A stretch of DNA of 64,000 nucleotides from Trichobilharzia szidati (lineage: Eukaryota > Platyhelminthes > Trematoda > Strigeidida > Schistosomatidae), in contig OX235272.1 in the NCBI GenBank assembly GCA_944472155.2, positions 103,298,020-103,362,019 of the forward strand, given 5' to 3'. Made by a program: the position numbers and the translations under genes. Shown here in pieces: positions 1 through 12,084 of the stretch. The notes below the pieces were generated by a model, which was not told where the DNA came from, searched no databases, and saw nothing but the letters and a program-made list of their open reading frames with translations. Each line of letters opens with the position of its first letter. Positions within the stretch are counted from its first letter, which is position 1.

Positions 1-8
1 AAATATTT

Positions 9-2284
9 CAGATTTATTGGTTGAGTATAGAGCCCATGTTCATCCTTTTCCAGTAAATTTCTGTGCTTGTCCAAACCTTTCTTGAATAAATCACAGACAC
101 CACTTCTTCTGGGAGTCAGTTCCCCAGGAGTTTACGATACCGTGTGCGAACCAGTACTCAACAGCAAGATGGCTTCTCCTTGGCTCTTGAACTCTCCTTC
201 TATGTCCTCTAAGGTGTTCCGACCTGGTGGGAAGGAAAAGAGAGAATAGATCACGTCCGTAGTCATTTTTTAAAATTTTAAACATTGTGATTAAATCTCC
301 TCTTTGCTTACGGTGTGACAGAGAGAAGACGTTTAAAATGTCTAGTCTTTTCTAGTATGATAGATTTGTTATGCCGAGAATCATGCGTGTTGTCTTCCTT
401 TGAACCCTTCCTAGAATGTGAGTCCTCTTTAGGACAAGGACTAGCTGTCTGGATACCGTTTTCCAGTCTTGACCTCACCAGAGATGTGTTAAGGAGGTGA
501 AAATGTCTCTGGTGATTCTAGACGCTCTACGAAATGCCCATAAGGATCTGAAACTACGTGCAGCCATCGCACGCCAGTATGCTGTAGTTTTTAAGTCATG
601 ACTTACTATGACACCTAAACCCAAATGAGTCTGAGCTGACAGGAGTGTTGTTCCCTCTACTTCGCAGGAGCTGATGATTGCGTGTCCAGTGTGCGTGGTT
701 GTACATTTTGCAGCATCCATTCTTTGGACCACTCTAACAGTTTGTTGAGATCTCCTTGAAACGTGAGCGTGTCATTGTTGCCATTCAGCTCCCTCTAAAT
801 TTCTGAATCATTTGCGTATAGGACCATTGGGGAGAAGGCCGAGTGCCATGCCTTGTGGCACTCCACTAGGCACTATTGTCCAGGAGGAGAGTTTCGAATT
901 AATCCTGAACCTCTGCCTCCTATCTGTAAGGAAATGCTTCATTCAGTAAAGTAAGCTGCCTTTGGTACCAAGACTTTCAAACTTCATGAGTAGTCTTTTG
1001 TGGGGAACTTTACCGAAGGCTTTGCCAATGTCTATGAAGACGACGTCGACGACCCATCCGTTGTCCCTTGATTTCAACCAGCCTTCTCTTGCAGTGAGAA
1101 GATTTGACAGGCATGTCAAGTTTCCTCGGAAGCTAAGCTGTGCTGTGGATAACAAGTTGTTGTTTTTCAGATATGCCATGACAATTTTCTTAATCATTCT
1201 TTCCGGTGTCTTGACTAAGGTGCTGGTGAGAATAATAGGCCTGTAGTTTGAGAGGCTTCGTCTTGATCCTCCTCTGTGGGTGGGAGTTACTATGGCGTCT
1301 CTTCAGTCATGCGCTTGAAGACTGTGCACTGATAGCCCCTGAGAAGCCTCAGGTGAAGATTATCAGGACTCATTGATTTTCCTTTGGAGATTCTTTCTTT
1401 AGTCATTTGAGCGCGATATCTTGGTCAACGTCAACGGAGCCTATCCTGTGTTCCTATGATGCAGCCAGATCTGATCCTATGGGGGCTTAGGAGAAGTAGT
1501 GTGCTAATGCTTCTGCGTTTTCCTGATCTTCTTCGATTGTGTCATTGCCAATAGTCAGGTTCGGGACACCACTGGATGTCTTATTCGTGAAGCTCATGTA
1601 CGAGGAATTTTTCTTAAGCTGTGCCGTTGCAATTTGAGTCAGATGTGCTTCGAACTTCATCCTTGATTGGAGGATCTCTGTAATAACTTTGTTCCTAGTA
1701 GTGTTTTATAACTCTGGTTTCACGAGTCTCAAATGCGGTAAACAGGTTTCAACATTTGTGTATACTTCTGAGTAATTTACGGATCTCTCGGGGGGAGAGT
1801 GTTTTCGACTCTTTGGGACAGACCAAGGTATGGAAAGTTCAGTCACCTGGGCGTATGGTTGTTTGAACTGGTTCCATGTGGCTTCTACCTGGGACTCTGG
1901 GTTTGTGTACCAGTTTGCTGAGTTGGCTGCTGAGACCATCGCATTTATATCAGCTTTCCAAACTTTTGGTCGATCTGGGATTTTGGCCCATGATACTGTT
2001 GCTGTGAACTTGAAAGTGAGCACCGCGTTAACACTGCTCCCTAAATTAGGAAGATGTCGTATGACGTCTAAAACCTCACCATGGTAGAACACCAGGTCCA
2101 GGGTTGGAGAGGTTTGCTGCGAGCCATAGTGGGCGGGCTTCACGACATGTTGGACTAAGGCTAGAGAAATGCTAGATTCCAGCAGTTTATAATCAAAGGA
2201 AGTGTCTGAAGATAGCGTTGTAAGGCTTGCCCAGTCGACTGTTGGGGCGCTAAAGTCGCCGACTACGAGACTTCGACATTTCAA
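9..2284 (-). mobile_element. CR1-like LINE, degraded (EN-RT order intact)
   Basis: Read on the minus strand, this is a broken non-LTR retrotransposon of CR1 type. An endonuclease C-terminal part lies at 2284-1706: it has a GDFSAPTVDW motif (family form GDFNAPxIDW) and a TLDLVF motif. Reverse transcriptase motif A lies at 1197-943, with VDVVFIDIGKAFGKVPHKRL (family form FIDFsKAFDkVPH). A post-catalytic stretch with VSHDLKT is at 732-475, and the C-terminal tail [17 protein letters not shown] at 285-91. The 3' end near base 9 matches the end of a second copy at 12968. Frames change several times, the catalytic YADD box is not readable, and the element is 5'-incomplete, so it cannot be autonomous. 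CR1 clade is inferred from motif spacing; a Jockey-like origin is less likely. Confidence 0.8.
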
Positions 2285-3645
2285 TGATTTTCAAGGTTCC
2301 CCGACTCTATTGAAAAGCGTTTAAAGATAAATACCATTCAATGTATTTGACTAGTCTTCTCCACTTCACTTGTCCTTGCGAAGCATGTGTTCAATAAAGA
2401 AAGGGAAACTTGCAAATCACAAATAACACATAGTTCTTAGTCGGCTACTTATATGGTCCTTCTGGATTCCCTCATCAATAACTGCTTGTGAGTGGCTTGT
2501 GTTTTATAGACCCTAAAGTACCACACTTTAGAGACCAAAACTCGTGGTGATCAGAACTGCCTGATAAGAATCAAGGAGGAGCACAGAACAGGCGTTTTCC
2601 ACTGAAGTCTACCAGCTAATTTCAACATCAGCTTTCTGATCGGAAGTATTGCCTATGGCCACCTTAAAATTAAGTCATCTGGACAGACTCCCCGTTGACT
2701 GCGTATGCGGCAACCTGAGGGGCAGATATAAAAACTGGCGGCCATTCACACACATATATTACACCGGTGGAAATATGGCTAACCACTTTTGCTTGCAACA
2801 GTGAGGTCATTATAGGCAGCGTGATCATATTTTGACTCGACAGAAACCACAGTCGGGATTGATTAGCCACGCATGTTAGTAAACAATTTCAGTTTATATG
2901 GTCTTTGAAGCCATCACTAACTAAACCTTCAGACTATGTACGGGTGCACATTATCAACAACGGGGCCGGGAACTAACCAGATGGCATATACCATCCATTA
3001 TCATGCTGAAAAGAATGGAACCAGCAGCCAGTTTGAATTGTCTCGATGTAACTGGACTTGGGTCATAATTAGACGACCATGGTACCTCTCAATTTAACAA
3101 TAGAGATCACAACTGTACAGAGAAAATTTTACTGCAGCATGCTACATGTCAACAGGAGTGCAAAAATGAGTGAGAACGCAGGCAAGAATACCAGATGGCT
3201 CCCAGATATGACGTCGTCAAAACTGGGTTAATTTCCAATAAGTACTTACTCCCCGTAGAAAACGCTCGTGTCAAAACTCAGCAGTAGAGAGGTCGCGGTA
3301 AAAGCTTTTGACTGAACACTTGAGAATCGTTCAGAGTGAGATGTTTCTTATCTTTTCCTGTTTTACGGCAGAGTTGTACATAATTAAGTGAATCAGCATT
3401 TTTCTGATTCCCGTATAATTGATATTGTCATTGACTGCCTGACTTTGTGTGGTGATGAGGAATATCATCCGCACGGCTATATCAGACACCATTCCGTTTG
3501 GTGACGCGCCATAAAAAACAATCTCCTCGATTAGTTCGTTGCACCGAACATGCTCTGCAATTCATATCAGGAGACTGGGATAAATTTTTACTTTCCTAGA
3601 GGCATGCATGGCCCTATGCACTGGGCATAAAATCAAATTTCTGAG
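2285..3645. other. unassigned, non-coding
   Basis: No ORF here resembles a known family and I see no repeat shared with the rest of the window. It lies between the 5' break of the CR1-like LINE and the start of a LINE-R copy, and may be old repeat or intergenic DNA. Confidence 0.4.
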
Positions 3646-3649
3646 GAAC

Positions 3650-4530
3650 AGGAAATAACTTCAGCCAAACCCCTCCTCCAGACAGTGGGAAACGATAAGA
3701 CAGGGATATCCTGGACCAACGTGAAGAACCTAGAAGACCTGGATTTCGCGCGTGGATGATTTATGTTTGATGTCACACAAAATCGAAGACTTACAAGCGA
3801 AAACCGACAAACTGGTCGAAGAAGCAGCAAAGATAGGACTCCAGGTGAACATAGACAAGACGGAGGTTATGAAAATAACCAACCAACCAACAACAACAGC
3901 AGCAGCAAAATCCAGCGCCAATCACCATCAGTGGGAGGGATTTGAAAGAGGTTACTTCATTCACTTATCTAGGGAGCATTGTCTCAACCACAGGAGGAAC
4001 GGACGAGGATGTCAAATCGAGAATCGGGAAGGCGAGAAACACATTCATCAACCTGAAACCAATCTGGAAATCTTCGTCACTCAGCATCAACAACAAAATT
4101 CGGATTTTCAATACAAACGTCAAGTCAGTCAGTTCTTCTATACGGATCAGAAACTTGGAGGGTCACCAAGAATATTTCCAACAGCCTGTTGCAGACCTTT
4201 ATCAACAACTGTCTTCGTTCTATACTGAAGATCAGATGGCCGGAAAGAATCACAAACAAGAAGCTATGGGAACAAACAAAACAAGAACCAATCGCCCAAC
4301 AAATATGCAGGAGAAAGTGGAGATGGATTGGACACTCGCTGAGGAGGCCGTTGGGTGACATCGCGCGTCAGGCCCTCGAGTGGAACCCGAAAGGGAAGCG
4401 GCGAGTGGGACGTCCAAGGGTGACATGGAGGAGATCGTGTGAAGAGTAGCTGAAACAGTATGGATTAACATGGATGCAAGTGAAAAGTACAGCACAAGAC
4501 AGAAGCAGTGAAACTACACAAACCTAAACA
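3650..4530 (+). mobile_element. LINE-R copy: reverse transcriptase C-terminal half
   Basis: A 5'-truncated non-LTR retrotransposon. Reading frames at 3752-4228, 3942-4358 and 4189-4449 join by frameshifts into one RT tail: a DDLCLMSHKIEDLQ block just after the catalytic box (FADD-type, damaged here), GLQVNIDKTEVMKI, FTYLGSIVSTTGGTDEDVKS, then [19 protein letters not shown] and a basic KWRWIGHSLRRPLGDIA ... GRPRVTWRRSCEE end. These are the thumb and C-terminal motifs of endonuclease-RT LINEs common in invertebrates. At least ten other copies occur in this window. This one stops about 60 bp short of the family 3' tail. Clade not assigned with certainty (RTE-related is plausible). Confidence 0.85.
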
Positions 4531-4554
4531 AGGGAAGTCTTCGGTTGCGACGAT

Positions 4555-4765
4555 GTAAATTTGATGGATGATCACATTAGGGAAAATGCGAAAGAAAACA
4601 TCATCCCACAAGAAGCACAGCATGGTTTTGGAATGCATTGGTCCTGTGTAACCAAACAGCCGACAGCTTGAAACAACTGAGCCGCATGTTGGAACCGGAA
4701 CATTTCAGCTCACATGCCGTTCTCCGATTTAACTAAGATATTTGGCTATGTGAGACAAGAAGCCT
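4555..4765 (+). pseudogene. reverse transcriptase fragment of another LINE
   Basis: Translation gives IRENAKENIIPQEAQHGFG, then WSCVTKQ, then FSDLTKIFGYV, with stops between. This order (QHGFR, SCVTNL, DLTKAFDxV) is the fingers/palm entry of non-LTR reverse transcriptases, with motif A worn (KIFG for KAFD). It follows a LINE-R 3' fragment directly but belongs to a different, CR1-like family. Short and broken; moderately sure. Confidence 0.5.
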
Positions 4766-6829
4766 CGGAAATGGAAACCAGCAACCAACTGTTACTTTCA
4801 CCGGAGAATGCCTATATGGCAGGGAGCTTAGCACTGAGTTGAACTGAGAACTTCGCTAACTTACTATGCTGAAAGGCAGCAGACTTGGTAACACACCTTT
4901 ATTTGTACATTTTTAACCACATTAAAGTTTGGCTAGGCTAGAGGACAATAAATTGTCCTGATTAGCTGGTGACTGCCTCAAGGTTAAACAAGATGTCCAA
5001 TGGAATTATTCCATTTCCACAACATAAAGATTCCTATCTCTGCAGCCACTGATTCAAAATGTTGGTTTCGATTTCTGCCGCTTTCTATCAATTTGCATCA
5101 CGCCACAGGTATACTAGGGTCCCTGATTTCATTGAAAATCTGCCCCGGAAATTCGTCTCTCCAGGGCTCCTCTACGCTTATGATGTTGAGTTGTAGGCCG
5201 CCTTAAGAAATAAGGATGGCCGGTTCAAGTCCCACAGAAACCTAACCAAGTCGGATAAATAGGCCACATAGAATAGGTTGCCTTTCGGTATGAGCAAGCG
5301 TCAAGACGCGTCTATCCATAAATCTGTAGTGTAAACAGTACCCAAGTACTTACGTAGAAACATCCTCATCCATACGGAGGAAGATCACTATCTCATTACA
5401 GAAATTGGACACAGGTGTGAGCCAAACAGGAGGCTCAGTTAAGTACCCTTCAACCGTCCAGTTCATGAGCAGGCGCCTGAATGAGCTTAAGCTTGTGGTA
5501 TCCAAACTAATATACAAAATACATGTACAATTTTACCTAGAATTTCTCAGTAGTATTACATCAACAATTCTGAAAACAGACAAAAATTAATCCACGACGT
5601 CTTCAGAAGGACAGAAAAAACCCTCACTGAGCAGAAGAAAACCGTTTCACCCTCGACTTTGTGCACTACCGCCGTCGCGGAAGCGTGAGCAACTTTAAAA
5701 CGTATATAGGGCCGCTACAACACGTACACAATCACCACACAGACGTAACAAGTAATTGAGGAATTCAGAAGGATAGGACGACCAACCAAGTAGGAACCTC
5801 ATCTTCATGACTTGTCAGGCTTTCCTTATATAATGAATAATGAATGTCCTTCGGTGTGTTTGACTTGGTTTCCCCGCTTCACTTGCACTCCGCAGTGCCT
5901 TTGATAACAAAGGTTCAAAAACGCCACTAGTCTTCTACAACATTACGAGCTATCAGTTGGTAACATGAATAATTATTTTGACAGTAAAGTCGGTTTATTC
6001 ACGTGAACGAACGAACAGGTATGTACCACTTCTAAGGAATTGCGTCACTTCCTTGAATAACCTGAGGAGAAACAATCGTCACGAGGTATCAACAAAGTAG
6101 TGGCCCGAATTTCTCTGCCTTCGAGTTCTTTTCTGTTCGAATTCCCTACGGGTGACGTGAGCACAGTACATCTGCAGAAGGCCAAACGACTATATAAAAA
6201 TGAAAGGTTTGCACTCACACATAGGGGAAGAGTCTTATTTTGGAGGAACTGCACTGTTGCCACAAATACTATACCATTTTAATTAATCTACTTCACTGTT
6301 TACGCTCATCTAATTCACCGATTGATCCGAAGGTCTGAAAGACGGATGGATAAACATAGTTTCAGCAGTTGCATGCAGCAAATACTGAACCCATTGTTAC
6401 GAAGAATTTAGCTAAGTAAAAACAAACTTATTCTAAACTGAAGTCAGGGAGGCTCTTCACTCCGAGGACTGCTGGTGCTTGATAGTGAAGGCCTTCGAGA
6501 AGCTCTTCGGCAGATGCGTCTATTTTCGATCAAAATAAATAAGGCACAGGGATAAAGAATGTCTACATCGTATCTGAGGTGAATGAGAAGGTATGGTTTC
6601 TTCAGGTGGATTCTTCAAAAACCAGATGAACTCCACCTTACTCCTGACAAAGTGGAGATTCAGCCTACTGGATGCAATATGGAAAGGAGAAGCGTATGTG
6701 CGTTCAAATCACCTTTAAGGTGAACTTGAAAGTCTCCAAAGAATCCCAAGATAAACTACAATTTAAGTTCAATGCTCAGGAACCTAGGGCGAAACAGCAA
6801 TGTATACTGTTATTAGAAGGCGCAGATTA
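4766..6829. other. unassigned
   Basis: No coding region or shared repeat recognised. The longest open frames (about 60-75 codons) show no family signature and are expected by chance. A B-box-like GGTTCAAGTCC occurs near 5221, but no tRNA fold forms around it. Confidence 0.35.
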
Positions 6830-7083
6830 TCCAATCGCACATTTACTTGTCAAGTCGATATATATGAAAAAATTAAGGGTTATTAAATTAAACAAAGGTA
6901 CAGAGAAAGGAATTAAGAATGATTAACACAACATTTGGTACTCGAATTCAATAAGGATTACCAGGGTAGGTTAAGAGTAGTAATAAACATCCTTAAATCC
7001 CTTTTTTGTCACTTAGTTAAATTTAATTGCCCTTAATTTTTTCATATATATATCGACTTGACATGTAAATGTGTGATCAGATT
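6830..7083. repeat. inverted repeat, about 70-85 bp arms
   Basis: The left arm at about 6830-6895 contains TGTCAAGTCGATATATATGA and AAAAAATTAAGGG. It is repeated in reverse complement at about 7010-7083, with roughly 115 bp between. Arms differ at a few bases only. Function unknown; it may be a PLE-type terminal duplication without recognisable coding sequence. Confidence 0.7.
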
Positions 7084-10000
7084 GTTCGAAATGTATAGCG
7101 CAAATACACCACATTTTTCAGATAATCTCCGTCTTGTAATAACACCATGCAAATTTATAAAAGGGACTAATTGTTTTAAAAGCAATGAATACGTTGACAA
7201 CAATCATCAGGAAAAGGTGAAACACAGTGGGTAACATTGCTAAGAAAACGTGTGAGGACGAATATTTGAACTCAGTGAAGTCAGTGTGAATGGACATCTG
7301 CACTAACATCTAAAGGAGGTACGACAAGAAGGATGGCGAAGCAGAAGATCAATTAGTTCAGAGGTGGTCAACAACAGGAGAAGTTGGGCGAAATATGAAG
7401 GCCACTGAATAAAGCGGCGAAGAACAGTGTCGAGAAAGACGAACGATGCTCCTGAAGCACTCTGATAACTGGAGCAGGACAGACCAAAAGTGACCGATGT
7501 GGGAGCACTGTACCACATAATGACGTCGCTGTCAGGAGAAAGGTGGGAGCGGATGAAGGCAGTAAGTACTAGTGAAGTAAATTCACATACCGAACATGTG
7601 AAATAAAGTAAACTTTGGGCCGATAATTGCATCTGAGAATTCAAACAGTCACCGATTGCAACTCTCAGAAATTCAAATAGCTGACACAGAACTACTAGTA
7701 AACATCACCTATCTAACAAAAGTAGGAAGCCAGAGTAAAGTTACTAAATGCCAGGAAGCAACAAGGCCAGACAGAATTCTCCCAGAGGCCTCAGCACACC
7801 TGCTCATGTTACTGTGGATAACTAGGGGAAAGAAAGTACGTTGCCTACTGATTTAATGTGAAGCTATTTCGCTAAAGTACGAAGGAGAAGTGACCTAAGT
7901 CTTTGAATGAACTGGTGCGGGATCGTGCTGCTGCCCGCCACAAACAGAATGTCAAACGGCATCATCCGAGTGAGGCTATGTTCTATGACGAGGTGTTTTC
8001 GCGCATTGCATGGGTTATCGCGTTCACGCCTATAGCGACGTTCTAACCGCTCAGTATTGTGAAAATAGATTATATTTGACTAGTTTTAGGCTTCTGTAGC
8101 CGAAAAATGGAATATTTTTGTGTATTGTGTTCGTAGTAAAGCGTAAAATTGTCATGACAGCCTAGACGAATTACTAATGAAAGAAGTCATTATTTTGAAG
8201 AAATATCGCATAAAAAGATTATTATTACGGTTTTAGAGCATTGAGGCATTGTTTTTGTGAGTTGTTTCAGATCTTAAGGTTGTAAATTGACTGCAGGCAA
8301 TGGCTGTTGTCATCCCAGTTATTCGATGAGAATCGTGCATTTGAAAGAGAAATAGCCTACAGAAATAAGTTAGATGTGTGTTTTGAGGATGTTAGACACT
8401 TCTTTTATCATCTTTGATGACTGAAATATTGCATAGCACATGGAAGAGATCATGCGATGAATGAGACAGGATGCTGCATTTCCTGGTGATTTTATCTACT
8501 TTGATGAAGCTCCCATTTAAAATTGCTTAGGCAAAGGTATGATACTAGTTTAATTGACATTTGCACTTGCAATATCAGAAGGCCTTAATTGTTCATTGTC
8601 AAAAATGGCATCAGATTATGTTTATATCAGTGTGCATTGGGTCACGAAGAATAGTGTAGATGGTCCTCGTGAAATGTCAGACAACTTAAAACTAGTATCA
8701 ACTTTCTTCGATTAGTAGCCAGCAGGTGTGTCTTACAAGTACTCACCTGTTACATAAGTTATCCAGTCTTAACAACTGTTCGTGTCAGATCACTAAGATA
8801 TTCTGAGATGCTTAATGAATTACTTGTGGCTATGAAGGATATTGAAGATTCACTTATGGCCATATGTTTAAATCATTTATTATTAAAAATTTATCTGTAG
8901 GGATTTTGTGATGTTCAGGTTACATGCTTGAGTGTATGTAGTGACTGGATGCTTATGTGCGTGAAGGAAAAGTTGGTTGAAACCAAGATGTGATGAAGTT
9001 TCCTGTACACTGTTCATTGTGAATGGTTTACAAGTTGACACTTATCATAACCTGTTCTAATTACTCGTTCACTAAGTGAACACTTGAACTTCTGAAAAAG
9101 TATTATTTTATGATACTTGAATTGTAATTCTTACATAACTTATTGTGCCTGTAGAAATTACATCATTATTGTAAATACCCGTTTAGACGACTTTTGAATT
9201 ACTATTATTTGCTTGCTGCTGTACTGCATAAGACGAACAATCTCTGTGTGACATGAAAACTGCAGAAGAATGCTGTCAAACGAAAGAATGAAAAAGAACC
9301 TTTTTCAGAAAAGGTATGTAAATTAAAGGGTTTAACTTTAATATACTTCTTCCTTACTTCTGCGATTTAAAAAGATACACTTTGTTCACTTTTTTTGATG
9401 ACGATGCAGATGTCGACTTATCATGAATTGATGATTTATTTGACTGCATAATTAAACGTAAGCGAAATGTACTACGACTGCTACAGCTCAACCTACCTAT
9501 TTATTCGTCATGTGTAAACTTAACTTTACAGTATACGTTAACACCCGTTATCATAGGGACTGCCATAACGTTTTAATTTAAATATTCGTAATACACTGAT
9601 TTGTAATACAGCAAACCGTATACGAACTGTAACTGCAATGCAGTGTCTAAGTTGTACCTATTGTTGTCATTGTTCCCTACATACTTGCATATGACTATGA
9701 GAAGTCTTCACGTAACTGTAGACAGAGACTTAAGGTCCACTAAACTACTTATAATTCACCAGTATATCGGTCGATAGTGTTTCTGCAGAATTACACTTAA
9801 GTATAGTAACGAGGTCAAGTCCTAGGGAGCACCGGTCTAGCATGCCGTGCTCACAAAGCGAATACATGAATTGAAAGACAACAAGATTTATATGAAAGTT
9901 CATATTTTTATAATACAACATTAGTTTGTTTACATATTAAGAAAATGGTCCATTTGTGCGATTACTCTCCCGCTTTCAGATGAGCACGAGTTGCAGACCA

Positions 10001-10369
10001 TGTCCATCGTTGACACTTATGCACACATATTAACTACAAAAGGTGGAAGAGTAAAAAAAATAGAATTATGCACACAATATTACAGGATAAATAATGCTCC
10101 ACTCGCATGGCTACCTGCAATAAACTAAAAAGGCTTTGTCAATTAGTATCCATCTGTCTCACGACTGTTTCAATATAATTCCGTAGAAAAGCAACATTGA
10201 ATACAATAGCATATCACATAATGTAGTTACTAAATGAAACCAGAACTCACGGTCTTGACATCGCAGCACGATAGCAAAAGATATGATAACCACTGTACTG
10301 CAATAAGTAAAATAATATTAAAAAAAGCAAAACTGAGGCGCGGAAATTAACACGTCATAGCCTATATCC
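7084..10369. other. unassigned AT-rich region
   Basis: About 3.3 kb without a recognisable gene. The stretch 7089-7190 resembles 47885-48000 (shared blocks include TTTCAGATAA and TTCATAAAAGG-like), so it is part of an unnamed repeat. A 113-codon minus-strand frame at 7303-7644 has no family features. I see no splice-bounded conserved exon, though single short exons could be missed. Confidence 0.35.
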
Positions 10370-11620
10370 CCATCATCCTGGGAAGACTAAAATACATCAC
10401 CGTGAGAAAACTTTGTCTGGAGGAGAATGTGTTCAAAACAAACAAATCATGAGTAAACAACTGTTTCTGTACCCACCACCATCAAGCAGGGTCTAGAATT
10501 GCAGTCGACTTCGTCCAATTTGAAAACGCCTTCAGTAGCGTTGACTCTGAAGTAGTTCAGAAACTGCTGCAACACTACAGAGTGTAGTAACATAAAAACT
10601 TTATAAACCTCATTCATCAGGCCCCACTACAGGTTATTCACAAAGGAAAGATTGGTGAAATGTCTAAAGTGAAGATACGAGTCAAAGAGCCCGCCTCCTG
10701 TTACCAACGAGTGAGGAAACAAGAACCCATTGGACTCAGGAGAGGACCCTAGAAAATCCAGGTTTCGTAAATGAATTACGCATCACATTTCACAAGCTCG
10801 AAGATGTGCAAACAAAACCCGAAAAAATGGAGGAAGAGGTGGCAAAAAAGAGACTCCAAGTGAATACATAAAAGATGAAATTGATGAAAATACGCTAAAC
10901 AATGGGGACACCATTTACCATAAATGTGAGAAATCTATAAGAAGTCGATTTCTTCACTTACCTAGGCTAATCATTTCAACTACACAGGGTACGGATGAGG
11001 ATGTGGGGAACCAGGGTGGGATTGGGAAAGGCAGATGAACATTCATCATTTTGAAATCAGTGTGGATATGTATAGCACTGAGCACAAGGAACAAGATCTG
11101 AATTCTAGACACTAATGTCAAATCAGTGGTGCTGTGTGGTTCAGAGACTGCGTGCGTGTTACACAAGCATTTCCTACAGGCTTCTACAGACTTTCATCAA
11201 CAGCTTCGCCTACTTGAAACTGAGGACCATATTGTCGTCCGTAAAGTACAAGGAACAAGAAACTAGGGCACAGAACCGACAACAGAAAAATATACCACCC
11301 TACTAAAATGCGAAAGAAAATAGAGATTCATTAGACATACACAGAGGATACCATTGAGTGACATCGCATACCACTCCGTTGAGTGGAACCCGAATAAGAA
11401 ATGGTGATTAGATGGTCGTGGGATTATGACACGGAGATCATTTGGGCGGGGGGTGAATGGAAGGTGGCGGCAATCTTGTATCTAGCTGAAACAGACAGCA
11501 GAGGATCGAGGGGAACTGAGGTATGCAGTTGAGACACTGTACACGACTTTGCCAGGTAGCATGGAGAACTGAAATCAGTGGAACACCGAGCAGAGGTCGA
11601 CGAAATGTGTTTTACCCCCA
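10370..11620 (+). mobile_element. LINE-R copy, old and heavily mutated
   Basis: Frames switch often, but order and motifs are those of LINE-R: VDFVQFENAFSSVDSEVVQK (RT motif A region, family FIDFEKAFDSVDxE) near 10507, VKIRVKEPASC near 10670, then TDEDVGNQGGIGKG near 10990, NVKSVVLCGSET near 11115, IPLSDIA near 11350 and SVEWNPNKKW near 11375. The many stops make this the oldest LINE-R copy here; it shows the RT palm that the younger truncated copies lack. Confidence 0.75.
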
Positions 11621-12084
11621 AAAAGCCTGTGAAGCTATTCGTATACTCATTCCAACGATGCGAATAATTACTTAGTATGTATATGTCCTGTGAACGATCG
11701 TGAACAACTGAAGTGACGTGACGAGAATGTATATGATTGTATACCTCACACGTAGTTAGCTAGGCACATCCATGCCAGAGTTTTTCAAAGCCCAATCGAA
11801 ATACGTGTGATTGAGCCTTGGGGTGCATTGTGTTATTGCTCTTCTTAAAATAAACTCCAACCTCTTGAAAATGTTTCACAGAAGCGTAACTGAAGTGGTG
11901 AGACACATTCAATGCAAACGTGAAGTTTTAGATTTTTTCAGTCTTTTCAGATTTGTCCGCCGTCGCCTTAAAGGTGACTTAACAGACGCTTGTAAGATTA
12001 CAAATGATCACCGAGCTGTTAGCCCCAAAAATGAATATTGGATATCGCACCCCAGAAATATAAACTGTGCGCTACGCCCTAAAA
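11621..12084 (+). promoter_or_regulatory. upstream region and 5' UTR of RPB7
   Basis: This stretch lies between an old LINE-R copy and the RPB7 start codon. It should hold the promoter and 5' UTR, but no TATA or initiator element can be fixed by eye. An open frame of 110 codons (11811-12143) overlaps the RPB7 start in another frame; it resembles no family I know and is probably fortuitous. Confidence 0.4.

Noticed and set aside
7303..7644. 113-codon minus-strand frame
   Set aside because: Hydrophobic and serine-rich without motifs; typical of chance frames in this composition.
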